From NCBI RefSeq assembly GCF_001577835.2, contig NC_029518.1:34465462-34529461 (forward strand): a stretch of 64,000 nucleotides of DNA, written 5' to 3'. The notes under the pieces were generated by a model. The model was not told the origin of the DNA and searched no databases. It saw only the letters and a list, made by a program, of their open reading frames with translations. A program made the translations under genes and the position numbers. Source of the stretch: Coturnix japonica. Lineage: Eukaryota > Chordata > Aves > Galliformes > Phasianidae. Positions 13,060 through 25,798 of the stretch are shown one piece after another (position 1 is the first letter of the stretch; each line of letters starts with the position of its first letter).

Positions 13060-14290
13060 GGCCTAAACTGCACAGTTCAAATGAAATCTTCACAGCAAAG
13101 ACAACTGGGAAAGAATTATTTCCTGTTTCTTGCAGATTGAACTTCTGTTTGTACACCTCATTACAGCACTTTCATTTTTTACTGCAGCGTGACCGTGCTC
13201 ATTCATGTTGAGCTGTCATCCCTAGATCTTCTGCAGAACTGCTGCTGTGCTGGTTGTTTCCCAGCCATCTTTTAGTACTTGATGACGCCTACGCAACTGC
13301 AGAGCTCTGCTTTGTCCCTGCTCAATGGCGTTTGTTTTCCCCAGCATTCCTCCAATTTGTCAAGATTGTTTCTGTTCTCCAAAGCGCTTGTTCTCCATGG
13401 TGTCCTCTGCTAATTTAATGTGTTCCCTACTCTCATTTCTTCAAAGATATTAATGAAAACACCGTACACTGCCAGACACAAAACAGATGGCTTCAGACTT
13501 CATTTGATACGTACCGCCAGTCTGACAGTGAAGCATTCATAACTGCTTTTAGTCTGCTTTTCTAACCAGCTGTATGCTCCTCTAATAGCAGTTTCTTCTA
13601 AACCATGTTTCTTTACTTAGTTTATGAAAGTGTCAGGTGAGACAATGGCAAAAGCTTTACTAAAACTGAGATCTAAGACCTGCTATAGAAGGAAATTAGA
13701 TTGATTGGATGTGATTTGTTTTTGTCAAATCAGTGCTTGATGTTCTTCATCCGCTTGCCGTCATCTAGGTGCTGGAGAACAGCTTAACCGATTTCCACTT
13801 CCAGCATTTTCCAGGAATTGAAATTAAGCTGCTTGCTCTCTGACTCCTTGGGCACCTTTGAGTAGAGACCAGAGGAAGAAAGTAACAACCATTTGTGTCT
13901 TTGGCATCCTCACTGAGTAACTCCTCCTCGTGCAATTCAGGTCTTTCTTTGGCCCTCCTTTTACTTCAAGTACATAAACTTCACTGCTCGTTGCATCACC
14001 TGTATCTTTTTCATTTCATTCCTCCTCTTAGCAACATGACCTAGTTTGACTTTCTGTCTGCTTCCTCTGCACATCTGAAACTAATGAAGAGCTCACGATT
14101 TAATCACTTTGTACCTTATGGGCCTCCTGTAGGGCTTGTGCTACCAAGCAGTTCACGAATGGCTCTTTACTATTTCTTCTGTGATTGTGCCTTCCACACA
14201 ATTTCCTTAGAGCACAGTTAACCCTTCAAATGTCCTTTCTACTTCAGATTTGCCACTTGAAGATCACTCTCACCCCAGCTGCTTTTCACC
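13060..14290 (-). mobile_element. Ancient CR1-like LINE relic (RT region to 3' end)
   Basis: On the + strand the sequence reads colinearly with the reverse complement of a CR1-group LINE common in turtles and crocodilians. Recognisable blocks occur in order: the 'ccctagatctt..ctgcag' block near 13220; 'cctccaatttgtcaagattg' at 13350; 'attaatgaaaacacc' at 13450; 'aaaagctttactaaaa' at 13650; 'ttgtttttgtcaaatcagtgcttgatg' at 13718-13744; and 'cattttccaggaattgaaattaagct' at 13804-13830. Translating the minus strand around 13620-13690 gives LDLSFSKAFAIVSPDTF, a degraded form of the reverse-transcriptase motif YLDFSKAFDTVSHD. No long open frame survives, so it is dead. The family comparison is from memory of the repeat, not a database search. 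Confidence 0.65.
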
Positions 14291-15224
14291 TTTGCCCGCA
14301 GACCCAAGTTTCCTGTATAAGTCAGAACCAAATACTGCAGAGCATCTAGTCAGGAAGAAGCTAGATTAAAGAGCTGATAGCTGCAGTCAGTTCAGGGAAG
14401 AGCACAGAAAGAGCACCAGCACAGAGCTAAATAGATATGCCCCTGCATATTTAGCACTTAGTTGTGTCAGAAAAAATTAATATTAATGTTCACAGTTATC
14501 TGCTCCCACCTATGAACTTGTCATTAAATTCAGGAGAGCTGGCTAACAGTGGTGGAAACATTGTTATTTGTGTAAAACTTGAACAGTGTGAGACTTACCA
14601 TTGCTGTTTGTTTGCCTTAAGACTTTTTGATGGTATTTATTGTATCTTTGCACAATGAGGGGGCTTAGGCTTTGCAAACATTTGGAAATTCTGGGTAAGA
14701 AGCATGCAGTTAGATCTTTCATTCAATTAAGCATTGACATTACAGTGATGGGGGTTCAGGCCTGCAAGCATGGCATCAAGAAGCCCTTGCTGAGCCAGAG
14801 CTCACTGTGTTCTGAGCTCTTTAAGCGCTGTTGAACAGGGCTTCAGCTTCTCACCAGCCAACCAAGATGCTTCAGGCCTTCAGGGCCAGTTTGATCTCTC
14901 CTAGTCAGCTTCTTCCTGTGCATGGTGTGAACTGGTAATAACTTACTCTAGCTGCATTAATAGTAGAAAAGCTCTGCCTAAATGTACCTTCCTGCTTAAA
15001 ACTCCCACTCAGAAATTTGCTCTGGGAGCTGCTTGCCCTCTGCTCCTTACTGCCATCCATCCAAACCAGTCTGCCTCTCCCAGACAAGGGCTGTGCCCAT
15101 GCAACCTCCCTGTGCAGTGCTGGAAAAGCTCACCTGAGCAGAGCGATGTCAAGTTGGCTTTGGGCTGCCATTCATAGCCTGAACGTGTTCTTGCAGAAGT
15201 CCCTTTACATGATGAGCAATTGGT

Positions 15225-15385
15225 CTGTGAGCAGCACGGCAGTCAGTAACTCTGCTGTGAGTTATTTTAATGATGTTATTGATTTCATTAGCTCCATTTT
15301 GTTTTGCTTCATGACATCAACTCTTGGCGCCAGGCTTAAGTGGCAGCTAATTAATTCAGCATAAATAATGTTTCTTTATGGGGCA
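15225..15385. other. Candidate conserved non-coding element
   Basis: This AT-rich block without an open frame holds a palindromic TTGGCGCCA core at 15324-15332 and homeodomain-type TAATTAATT at 15348-15356, plus several TGATG/TTATTGATTTC words. Motif density and lack of repeats suggest an enhancer-type conserved element. Conservation was not tested. Confidence 0.25.
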
Positions 15386-17639
15386 GCTAGGACCAAAGAG
15401 AACTCCTGAAGCTTCCAGGGATGTTTGCCCAGAAGCTGGGATGGTTTGTAAAGGAATTGTTGACCTAGTTTTAACACTCCAAATAATCACTTTAGTACAA
15501 CTTTATAACTTACTCCTCTCTATGCAGCCAATATCACACCATTAGAAGAAAATATTACCAAAGAGCCATGATGATACAACAGTAGCTCGTATTCTTGCAG
15601 ACAGTCCGATCTCTCTTCTTTGTCTAGAAGCTGGAGTTTGATATGTTGTCCAGTGATTGCTCTTTGAGTCATTGGAAGCTCCTACAAAAAGAACAAATTT
15701 ACAAACTGCTGTGGTAGTTTCATAGTCTAACTGAGCATCCATGGCATCAGATGGAGAACTCTCCTGATGGTACTCTTGGAATCTGGGTCAGACTTTATAA
15801 TGCTCCAGACAAGCTGTCAAGAAAGCAGCAGGAAGATCTTAGAGGCATCCCCATGAGGACGTAGATGGGTAATTGTTTATTTTTTAAGCACATACCTAGA
15901 GGTTTAGGCAACTGGCAGACTTAAGTTAACCAAGCAGTATTTGTGTTAAAAGAAGTCACCCTGCTGGCAAGCAGAGAGTCCCCTGAAATTTCGGTTCATC
16001 TTTCCTGAAGTAAAATCAAAAGTAGCAGCGCCACCTCATCATTCCAAGCTTCCTAAAACAAAGTATCTATTAAATGTAATTACCTCAGGCAAAAACGTGT
16101 TGTAACTTATAGACTTTCCATTTCCCCTCTGAGGAAACCTGCTTGCTCAAAGCCCTGCCCCTGTGGCCTGACTCAAGGCTCCTGTTGGCTTTGACGAGAG
16201 CTGACCAAAAGCAGTATGTTGGACCCCACTTGTCATGCTCTTGGCACTTTTGCAGAAGGAGCTGGAAGGACAGCTCACCCCAGCTTGTGTTGCAGCAGCA
16301 AAGATAATGCTCGCATCTGCAAGAGAAGCTGCAGCCAACAACATGGTGCCAACAGCCTCCAAGTGAACATAGCTGGTGTGCTTCTGTTTCACTGAACTTT
16401 TATCTACCATATAATTGTGAATGGGAATCCCTGTGCAAAGCGGGTCTTCATCCCACTATTTGCATTCTATTTCTTTGTCTAATGGCAATGTGGCTATTTT
16501 CTTTGCTCCCTGAACTGTCCAGCTTTTCCTTCCTTCTTCCCTTCCTAGCCCCTCCCTACCCTCTTCATTTCTATTCCAATATATTTTAACAAGATTGTTT
16601 ATTGGATACTAGTACATGGGTAAAGACTATCTCTTTGTGTCAAACCTTTGGCTTCACCACAACACCATAAACCACCACTGGAAAATAAAACTATAAAGCA
16701 GAGGTGTATCTCAAGTAAGTTATTTGTGTTGAGCACTTGTACGGATGCTTATTTTACCTTGTCAATCATAGATCAATTAACGGACATTTTCTTTAGTTGA
16801 AATATTGGAAAATAAAAATAAACTTAGGCAGCCCTGAGATCTGTCATGAGTGGCACAGACAGGGTGTAGGTGGCATGTTAACCCTCTGCTTCTCATAGCA
16901 CAGAAGCTTGGGGGCATCAGAGTGAAAGAGCAGGTTGTGTGAACGCCTCACTCTGGGTCAGTTTTCTTGTCAATGTATAACCAGACTTAAAATGTGGTTA
17001 GGCAAATTCCTACCTAAAAAGTCCTTTGGGGCACTGAACATCTAGGGGACTGTACCACTGCCCAGCTGCCCTTTGTGTCTGAGTTTTCCTAAGCTGTCAT
17101 CCCGGCTCTTCTCAGATGTGTCTACCCAGCCACCCCTGCACACCTCAGTTCTCTGCCTTCCACCTTCTCCCTGCCTCCCATCTGGGCATTTCCACCCATT
17201 GTGCAGCTGCCCCACCAACAAACCACTCCAGAGCAAACTTTGTCCTCCGCCACCTGGCAGCAAATCTCTGTGGTATGAATTGTCATGGATCTTCTGCTTC
17301 TAATGGAAGGCTGACAACCTGTGAAGGATACGTCCCGCATTATTTCTCAAACACTTTTTTGAGTTGGAAGGATCTCTTCAGTTATTTTTGTCAAAATGGG
17401 AGTGCACTTTCTCCATTTGTTTCTTTATTCCAGGAATTCAGTTCTTGACCATGTTGAGGAATGAGGTCAAAGAGCTGGCTTTATAGTATGCTGGAGAGAA
17501 AATAACTCCTACTTAACAAACAAATAAATGAACAGTTCCCCACTGCTCAGTAGGGTGTGATGCGAGTTCCAAATTTACACATGATACCTTTCAAACCATG
17601 GCATGGCTTTGCTAGCCCTGTTCAAAGTGAAAAGCAGGC

Positions 17640-17890
17640 ATGGAAAAACCTAACTCACTGAAAATGCATTTGAAAATGCTTTCTTAAGGATAAAATGCAA
17701 ACTGGAATATAAACCCAATTTCACAATATTGCATTGAGAATTGTTTTGGTTTTGGAAGGATGTAGAGTGCAGGCTGAGATCAGCTGCCTGCACAGGCCTT
17801 GTTATAATAAATCGCATTGCACTTTTCATCCCCAGAACAATCTCCAGTGATACGGTACATTCTTTATTAAGAGTGTTCCGCAGCAATCAG
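17640..17890. other. Candidate conserved non-coding element
   Basis: This non-repetitive block contains several TGCATT/AATGCA octamer-like words, TTATAATAAATC near 17800 and TTTATTAAGAG near 17860. It has no domain-bearing ORF. Enhancer character is inferred from composition only. Confidence 0.18.
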
Positions 17891-19104
17891 AGCTGAAGGG
17901 AAGGAAGGAAATAGCTTGAAGAACATGGCAAGAATCCCTTAAAGTTAAGGGAGGGGAATGGGGAAAGTTATTTTAAAAGTACAGGTGGTTGGTGTAAATT
18001 ATTGAGCACTTGAAATGTTTTCCCTTGATAATTCTAATCACCTTGTGAAATCAGTCATTCATGCTTTTGAAAAACTCTTGATTTATTGGGAGCTTTAATC
18101 TATTAGTTGCAGCTCGAAAGCCAACCGTGCATTCATCACCGTGGGCAGAAAGAGCTGGGCTCAGCCCTGCAGCAGAACTCAGTGCTACAGCTGCTAAGCA
18201 TGCACCACCATAAAATGAATGGTGCCCACCCTGAGAGGGATGCTGATGACTGGAGGCACCCACCAGCTTGCTGCATCAGGGCTCGGGCCGTGGAGATGTT
18301 CCCTCAGACTCCAAGGGTGTGGGGACCGTGGGGCAGTGGCACGGGAATGAAGATGTTTTGAAGTGTCCCTGAGACATTATGCCTTCATATTGCATGGGAA
18401 GGCTTCATGGGATTGTTTGTGCCAGATGGGTCAGCCTCAGAGTGGTGCTATTGATAAAGGCTGGCTTAGCAATAGGGATCAGTGATTCTGGATGACACTT
18501 CACAGCTTCAGTCATGGTTCCTTCCAGGCAGAGCCCTCCTCTTGCTGTTCTTCGGGCACTGACTTACTTTTTTTCTGCTGTATTTGGGGATTTCTCTTGT
18601 CATTGTAATCTGGGAATAGCTCCAGTTTACTGTGGATGATGATGTTTGTTACCAAGGTGCTTGGCCGCAGTAATAAGACCAACTGGTACCAGCTCAACTC
18701 TCACATAATTAGCAAACACAGTCAAATATCACCACAATGAATACAAAGGTGATTTAGATAAATGAGGGTTAGGATAAACAGGTGATATTTTAGTGTGCTT
18801 AATGCATTAACATCTTAATAGCCATTAAATGATTTGACCCCATTTCTGCTAAGTGAGCATTTAATAAACAAGTTTTGACTGCAGTGACATTGTGCAAAGG
18901 TCACTGTGAGAACTTTGGGCAGACAGACACCATCTTTGTCACTGAACAACACTGTGCACAGTGGGGCGTTGCATTGGGTGTGATAGCAGTGCATGACAAG
19001 GTTTCTTGTCTGCAGGCTGCCTAAAAGCAAGGGAGATTGAGCAGACATGCAGGACCCCGGCTCTACCTGGATTACCTGCTGTCAGCTGCCAGCTGCTAAG
19101 TGTT

Positions 19105-19215
19105 CCTCATCTTTCTTTTCTATTTTCCCTTTTTTCTTTTATTTTGACTCCTTTTTCATCCTTTTTTTTTTTCCCTTTCTTTTTCTTTCCCCCCTTGCCC
19201 CCTTATTCTTCTTTT
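19105..19215. repeat. Polypyrimidine low-complexity tract
   Basis: About 110 bases are almost entirely C and T on the + strand, with T runs up to 11 and a C6 run. This is simple low-complexity sequence; no element was identified around it. Confidence 0.8.
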
Positions 19216-22200
19216 CTTGACATAGTTGGAGTGCATGGGGACTTGCCAGAAACAAGAGGGCAGACCTTTTGCTGAGGGGCTTGCCTTTGGCATTAGTGGA
19301 AAAAGGATTTGCTCTTTAATGCTCTATATTAGAACTATTCAGGATGCTTGAATCCTAATTCAGCTATTAAGACTAGTTTAGGTAAAAGCACAGTGGGGTT
19401 GTTGGGGCAAATTTGGCAGATCCATAGAGTGAAGTGTTTCCCTTTTTCCTTGTCATCATTCTGTGTATCAGGAGATCCCTTCCTTTGCTTGGAGTGCCCA
19501 AGTGCTGTCCTTTCAAGACACAAGGATGACAGTAAGGCAGTGGGATAGGGGGCAGGACCAGGCCCACCTCTCACCCCACTTAGCTCTCCACCTGCACCAA
19601 ATTCCCCTGTGGTGGCTGCGTAGTTCAGTGCAACACAGAGAGTGTCCTGAACGCTATTAAACATGAGAACAACACCAGCTGAGCCTGAAGAGTGAGCAGT
19701 GAGCACTCCTGGGCAGCCTGCTTCCTCCCAGCCCCAGCACATGTTGCCCAGAAGATGTGCTCCTGCACAACTCTTATCAGCTCTCAAAGCAGCATCCACT
19801 TCTTTTATTTTTTTGAATCCTAGCAATGTAGCTGCAGACGTAAAACATAACAGCCATTTAGAAACTGTATGACTTTCCCTAATTGCCTGCAACAGTTTCA
19901 AGATAAGTCATTTTTAAGAGAATTGCTTTGAACAGAGACGACTTTAAAACAGACTTCCGTACTTCTTAGTTTTGCTTTTGTCTTGGCACAGATGCTTACC
20001 CTCTCTCTATCTCCTTTGTAGAGTTAATTATGCAAAGGCGAAGAAGCTACACTAACGTTGTAATTTTGTTTGGCAAGGTGAGCCGCAAAACATATGCTGT
20101 GTCATGCCTTTTTATTACTGTGCAAGAATTGCCTAAGAAGCCTAAGGAGGAATCAAGGACATCATCGTTGCGAGGAAAAGAGGAAACAGCCCAGTTTTAC
20201 AACACTGAGGCTTGTAACCGCTTGCGGTAGATACTTTCAGAACTGGTTTAATTTTAAATTATTCTTTTGCCAACCGACAGCAGCTTCAAAGCTACTCTTG
20301 TTTGATCCCACCTCTTTCTGATCCCCATTGAATCATTTTACAGTGCCCTGCCAACCAAAGTCCAACTGATGCAGGCAGCACCACAGCAGCAACAACTCTG
20401 TCCTCTGCACTGGAGGTTGCATCACCAAAGGTGGCTCTAACCAGAAAAGCACTGGTCTCCTGTGCCCACACTGGCTGCTCGATGTGCTGCTACCATCCCA
20501 AGGGCGGTTTCCAGTTGGAGAGGATCAAGGAACCCATTTGGGTTTAAAATAACTAGGCTGAAAGATAAGATTATGCACGACTTGGTCTCTTTCCAGGACA
20601 TCGGTTTCCTGAGAATCTGGAAAGATACAGAAGAAATGTGGGTTTTGGTATATGACAAATCCACACTGACTTCTCCCCAGTGCTTTTGTTGCAATGCCTT
20701 TGAGCTTGTGCAAAACTACAGAAAAGGCCACAGAAGGGGGAGCTTAGCAGAAGGAAGCCTGGTTTCTCCACCAGAGATGAATCATGCTGAAACAAAAGTG
20801 TAGCCTCTTCCTTATTGGAAGCTGGGATAATGCTTGTGCTGTGCAGAGAGGAGCCCACAGCAGCAGCCTCCAGGCAATGGGACACACTTCGGGAGTCATT
20901 ATCATCTGCCATCAAACACAGCCCCAGGCCCAAGGAGGGGCTTTAATGAGCAGGGAAAACACCACAGAAGAACTGGAAATGTTCCCCCTCAGGTCAGTTT
21001 GCTCGCCATTAGTGTTTCCTTACCTCCTCTGCTGTAGGCAAATGCATTTTCTGTATGTAAGAATTTGTAGAACTGATAACCAACTTCACAGGGATGGGAA
21101 AGGGCAAGAATGCTTTCAGAAAGCCTCAGGTTTTCTTACACATCCCTGAAAGACAGTCCTCAGCACAGACACAGCCCCAGACAGCAAAGAATTGCTAATG
21201 ATGACAATGCCTGCAAGGAGCAGAAATGCAGAAAGTGATGGAGAGGTTTGTAAGAGGGGCTTTGAGAGAGAGAGCACTGCACCACCAGTGTTTCAGGAAT
21301 AAGAGGCAGAACTACTCACAGACACAGGCTAATGCTCACTGTCCAGTCTTGTGCTGCTTTCTGCCCCAGATATGACAGATATGACAGCTTCAAGTAAGAT
21401 TTTCAAATTTGTCATAAAAGCAACAGTTTTTGGAGCAATGCGGTGACACTAAACATGTCCTTTCAAAGGACCTGAGATATGGTAGCGGTAGAGATTTGGG
21501 AAAAAGCAGCTACTGCAGAAATCTGCAACTTGTATTTCGTATCCCGTCCCCTGTGACAATTCAGTTCTATTGGGAAACTCTATTCTCGTGGTTAAAAATA
21601 AGCCAGCAGTGTGGAAAGAGTGAGATGAGAGAAGCCCCACTGCTGTTTGTTCAAGCAGTCACACCTCACATCCTCAGAGACACAGTTTCAGCAGTGTCAA
21701 ACACAAGCTCAGCCCCACTGCCATGTCAGCTCTAGGATAACCACACCTCTAGGGGCATTGCAGAGGTACCAGCAAATGTGGCAGGCCAGCCTTCATCCTT
21801 GTAGCTTAGGATGGCAATAGCCTTCAGCCCAGATTAGCTCATCGCTTAAGGGAAAGAAGTGCTGGAAACCACTTCTGAGCTCATCCCAGCAGAGTAGCAT
21901 TACCCATAGCACTTATCTGCGGTTATCTGTAGTTGCAGGTGACCTGACATGAGACTCAGTTGCACCCGCACACTTTAAATTCGAGGCAGGCATAAGACAT
22001 GAGATAGTACATGTTGCTCATGTAGGAAAATGCCTTCGTTAATATTCAAGCCTGAGGACTAGCCTAAGGTAGAGAGTTTTTTGGAGCAGTGTGCTGCACA
22101 CAAGACATTTAAAATCCAGACACTCCTCTAACACTTAAATACTCGTACAAGAACTGATGCACCCAAAATCAGGTCTTCACAGGAGCTCCATTTCCTCTGA

Positions 22201-23071
22201 GCTGTCCGTGCAACCAACAGACTTACCTTGTATGGGTGGAAATATTCTTGATCTCTGGTGATCAAAAGCCATTCTGCAGTGCCTGTCAGAGAGAAAGAGC
22301 AAGCAAAACCTCAAGACGCTGCAGGACGTGTGGGGCTCACATCTCACTATCTACATGCTCCTCTGCACCAAGCCAGTATCAAAAGTGGATATCTATCCTC
22401 CTTTTGCCCCAGAAGCACAGTTTAGAGGATACCTGGGTCTGTTGGTCACAGTGTGGGTAACTCCTAGGGGGATTAAGTGATACGTGGAGAGGCACTGGCT
22501 AAGGCCTAGTGGAGAGGTGTCCCACACAGGTTCAGCTGCCCTGTAGCAGCAGCGTGACACAAAGCCTGTGTGTATCCCAGCAGTGTGGCAGGGCAGGTGC
22601 TGGGGCAGGAGCTCCTTCCATCACGCTAAGATGTTTCCGAGTGAGTCACTGCCCTGTCATCTGAAATACTGGGTCAGGCACTGTAGTTTAAACCCCAGAT
22701 GATGGTAGGTGAGTGGACAGGCGATCACACCCCTTGCAGTAACAAACCCGTGGGAGGCTGGAAGGTACCTGAGGCCAGGGCAGGTGCTTGCTGAGAGAGC
22801 GTGTCAGCGCTCTGAGGCTGGTGGGAACCATTCCTCTTGGCATTTGCATTGCTCTGGAAAATGACTTACATTGGTGCTGAAGAGCTAGAAACTTTTGCAT
22901 TGACATGTATTTTAATAGGCAATTAAACTAAAATAGACTTGATGTAAGTGAAAATTACACAGCAGCAGCACCCAGGATAAGACTAATCAGGATTATTTGT
23001 GAATTCCCACTTACGTTTCTATTGGAAGAACCAAAATGATGTACCGTGTGCTCATTCTGGCTCCACATGTT

Positions 23072-23087
23072 TTGTTGTTGTTGTTGT
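23072..23087. repeat. (TTG)n trinucleotide repeat
   Basis: Five TTG units are flanked by TTTT. It is a short microsatellite. Confidence 0.8.
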
Positions 23088-25398
23088 TTTGCTGGCATTA
23101 AAACACCTGTTGGAAGACAGACCTTGCCTACATAAAGGCAGCCAGTACAGTGCTGACTCGTCACCAAGGTTTGAATAAATGGAAGTTTACTATCATACGG
23201 ATCAGCACTTTGCACCAGGAAGCCCCAGTGTTTACCATGCTTCCTTGGAAGCCATAAAGGCACGTCTTTTTCTTCCACCAGCAGCCCACGTGCACAGGGC
23301 TCTAACTGAAACGGTTTAACACTGGCCCTTTTATTACACCAGCACAACTCCTTCCCACAGGTTGGCCCTTCACCTGATGTTACTCATTGCTTTTTGTGTA
23401 CATATAGGATTTTCATTTGAAGTGTAAGCAGATAAGTACTGCATCTGCTCAGTCATATTTCCCCAACACCTCTCCCTTTGTTCTTTTTGCCCTTTACCCT
23501 CTGGGTTTTCTTTGCCAAGGATCCCTGCCCTCACCCAGCCACTCTCCCCTTCCTTAGCATCACTCTGCCCACCTCTGCTTCTGCAGTAGAGGAAGCGTGT
23601 TTGATAGCATTAGGCAATGCCTTTACCATTTGGTGATGTTAATGCTCTCGCTCTGAATCAATTTCCTCTTTGTTTGTCTGTGATGGAAAGCTCCGTGAAA
23701 TTTGCAACGGTTTTGCTGAAATGAGAAAAGGGAAGGACGAGACCTGCAGCCAGGCACTCTGCAGTCCCTCCCAGCTCTCCGGTGCTCAGGGTAGGGGTGC
23801 AGGCTGAGTCACTCAACCCTGAACCAGCAAACACCCGTGGAGGCACAAAAGGGCTGCTGACAGCAGGCAGCACGCAGCCAGCTTGGATTAAAGCAAACTC
23901 TGGGTTTTGCAGGGTGAATCAGGTCAGATACACTGTTTCAGAGAACAGAAATGCAGAGGTATGGCCAACCAGATGGGGTGCTGGGCTGCCATGCAGCTGC
24001 ACAACCTTTCTAGCAATCAATCCAGCAGAAAGCGAGGGAAGGATCATAGGCTCAGTGCTAACCAGGGCTTTTGGTTCTTTGCTTGGAGGGCTCGCCTGGC
24101 AAAGCTGCTCCCTGAGGTCTGCAAGTCTACTGAACAGATACCCCGACACCCTGTGGCAAAGCTCCTGTGCTGGGGGAACGAGGCTCATGTCTGTGAACTA
24201 CTGCTGGAAATGCATGCTCGGAGCACGCAGCAGGAAGGAATGACACAGCTGTACCTCCACACCTTTCAGCACTTGCTTAGAAAAGGGCAGAGAGGTGTGT
24301 TTAAATTCTCTTTTCTTCTTCACTTGTTTGGCTAGACAAGTCCCAGGCCGTAGCTGGATAGCACCAGCTAGACTGTATGTCTGGGCACTGCATCCCACTC
24401 TGTTTTAAGGGAAAATAAGCCCCACCCCAGAGAGTCTGCTTACAGCTCAGGCAGTTCTCTGCCCATGTTCTCCACATCTGAAGCCAGGCAAGCCCAGGAA
24501 CAAAGCTGCACATTTCCAGTCACTGATTCACAGCCTATGGCAGGTCCTGCAGGATGGTTGAAAACAGTGCCATGGGGCTGGCAGCTTGCCCCCACAGCCA
24601 GTGCGTCCCAACCACACCTGCCTTGGACCTGAAGAAAGAACCCTATGATCACTGTGTGGTCCTTCAGCATCACCCAGCATCTCCATCCCAAACACTGTGT
24701 CTTCCTTCTTCTTCCTGCTCCTTAATGCAACCACTCATATGGAAAATGAATCAGCCCTCCTTGGGCATCTTTCCAGTGGCCCCTCTGACTAATTCTGCCC
24801 AAAACAGACAGGCTGACCCTGTGCAACGGAGTGATCGTGGCAGACAGGACTGGGTCACGTTTGGGTGGAGGAAGGGAAAAACTGTTTCGCAGGCCTGCCC
24901 AAAAATCCTCATGTTGACTCTGCCAAAACCACACCAAACATATGGTAAATGAAATAGCTGGCATGGAGCTGCTTTGGACGTCAGGAGTGTTTCAGCACTG
25001 TGGACTGCTCTTTAGCTGTCTTGAATGTTATTTACACTGTTTTAAGTATCTCCACATTTAAGGGAGAGAAGGCAAAGAAGGGGGCGATGCCAATATTTTG
25101 TGCATTTGATGCTTTTCAAATGCACATTATTTTTATAGCCATGGTAGCACAGTCCCAATGCTTGTCTTGTTCTGTGGCTGAGAACAGTAACGGCATTGCA
25201 GAAGGTTTCCCTTCCTCGTGTAGCAACAGACTTCTGTGGAAAAGCACACAGAAGCATTTTCTCTCTCAAAACAGGAGCTGTGCCTAATTCACCATATAAA
25301 TGTCCTGCACATTTCATGGAGCTGATGAAATCATGTACAGATGGAATCCCTCTTAACAAAGGCTTTATTCACAGGGCAGGTTTCTCTGCCATGTATCT

Positions 25399-25798
25399 TT
25401 GACTGTATTCCAGCTTATACAGCTATTCCCACAGAACACATCCATGGAGCCAGACCATTTTCTGGGCAGATACAAAAGGTGGAGGTGCTCAGCTCCTGAT
25501 GCTGCACTGTGGCTTCACTACAAGTCTGAGGCTGGGAGTCAAGCCAATGAGCAACTCCTTTCCTCACTGTGTGTTGTTCACCTGGACTCAAGCACACAGT
25601 GCCATTTGCAGGGTCTGCCAGGTACTCTGGAAAAAACACTGCAGAATAAGAACTTGAGAAAGAGCATCCAGAGAAGCCAGAGGTCTTTAGTCATTTGGGA
25701 GATGGCCATAGGAATGGAGTTGTGGTGGCTACAGCTAAAAAAGATGGGTGAAAATAAAGCAGCCAAATTGTGATTAACATTTAAAAAAAAAAAAAAAA
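25399..25798 (+). other. AATAAA followed by poly(A): possible retrocopy or transcript end
   Basis: A 124-codon open frame (25399-25773) ends just after an AATAAA hexamer at 25753-25758, and 24 bases beyond the hexamer lies a run of 16 A (25783-25798). This spacing is that of a polyadenylated transcript copied back into DNA. The predicted protein has no family I recognise and no target-site duplication was identified, so a chance A-rich tract is at least as likely. Processed retrocopies are rare in birds because CR1 does not normally use poly(A) tails. Confidence 0.2.

Noticed and set aside
19335-19901. 188-codon minus-strand frame
   Set aside because: No domain, signal peptide or coding-like composition is recognised and other frames overlap. 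A frame this long is plausible by chance in 64 kb.
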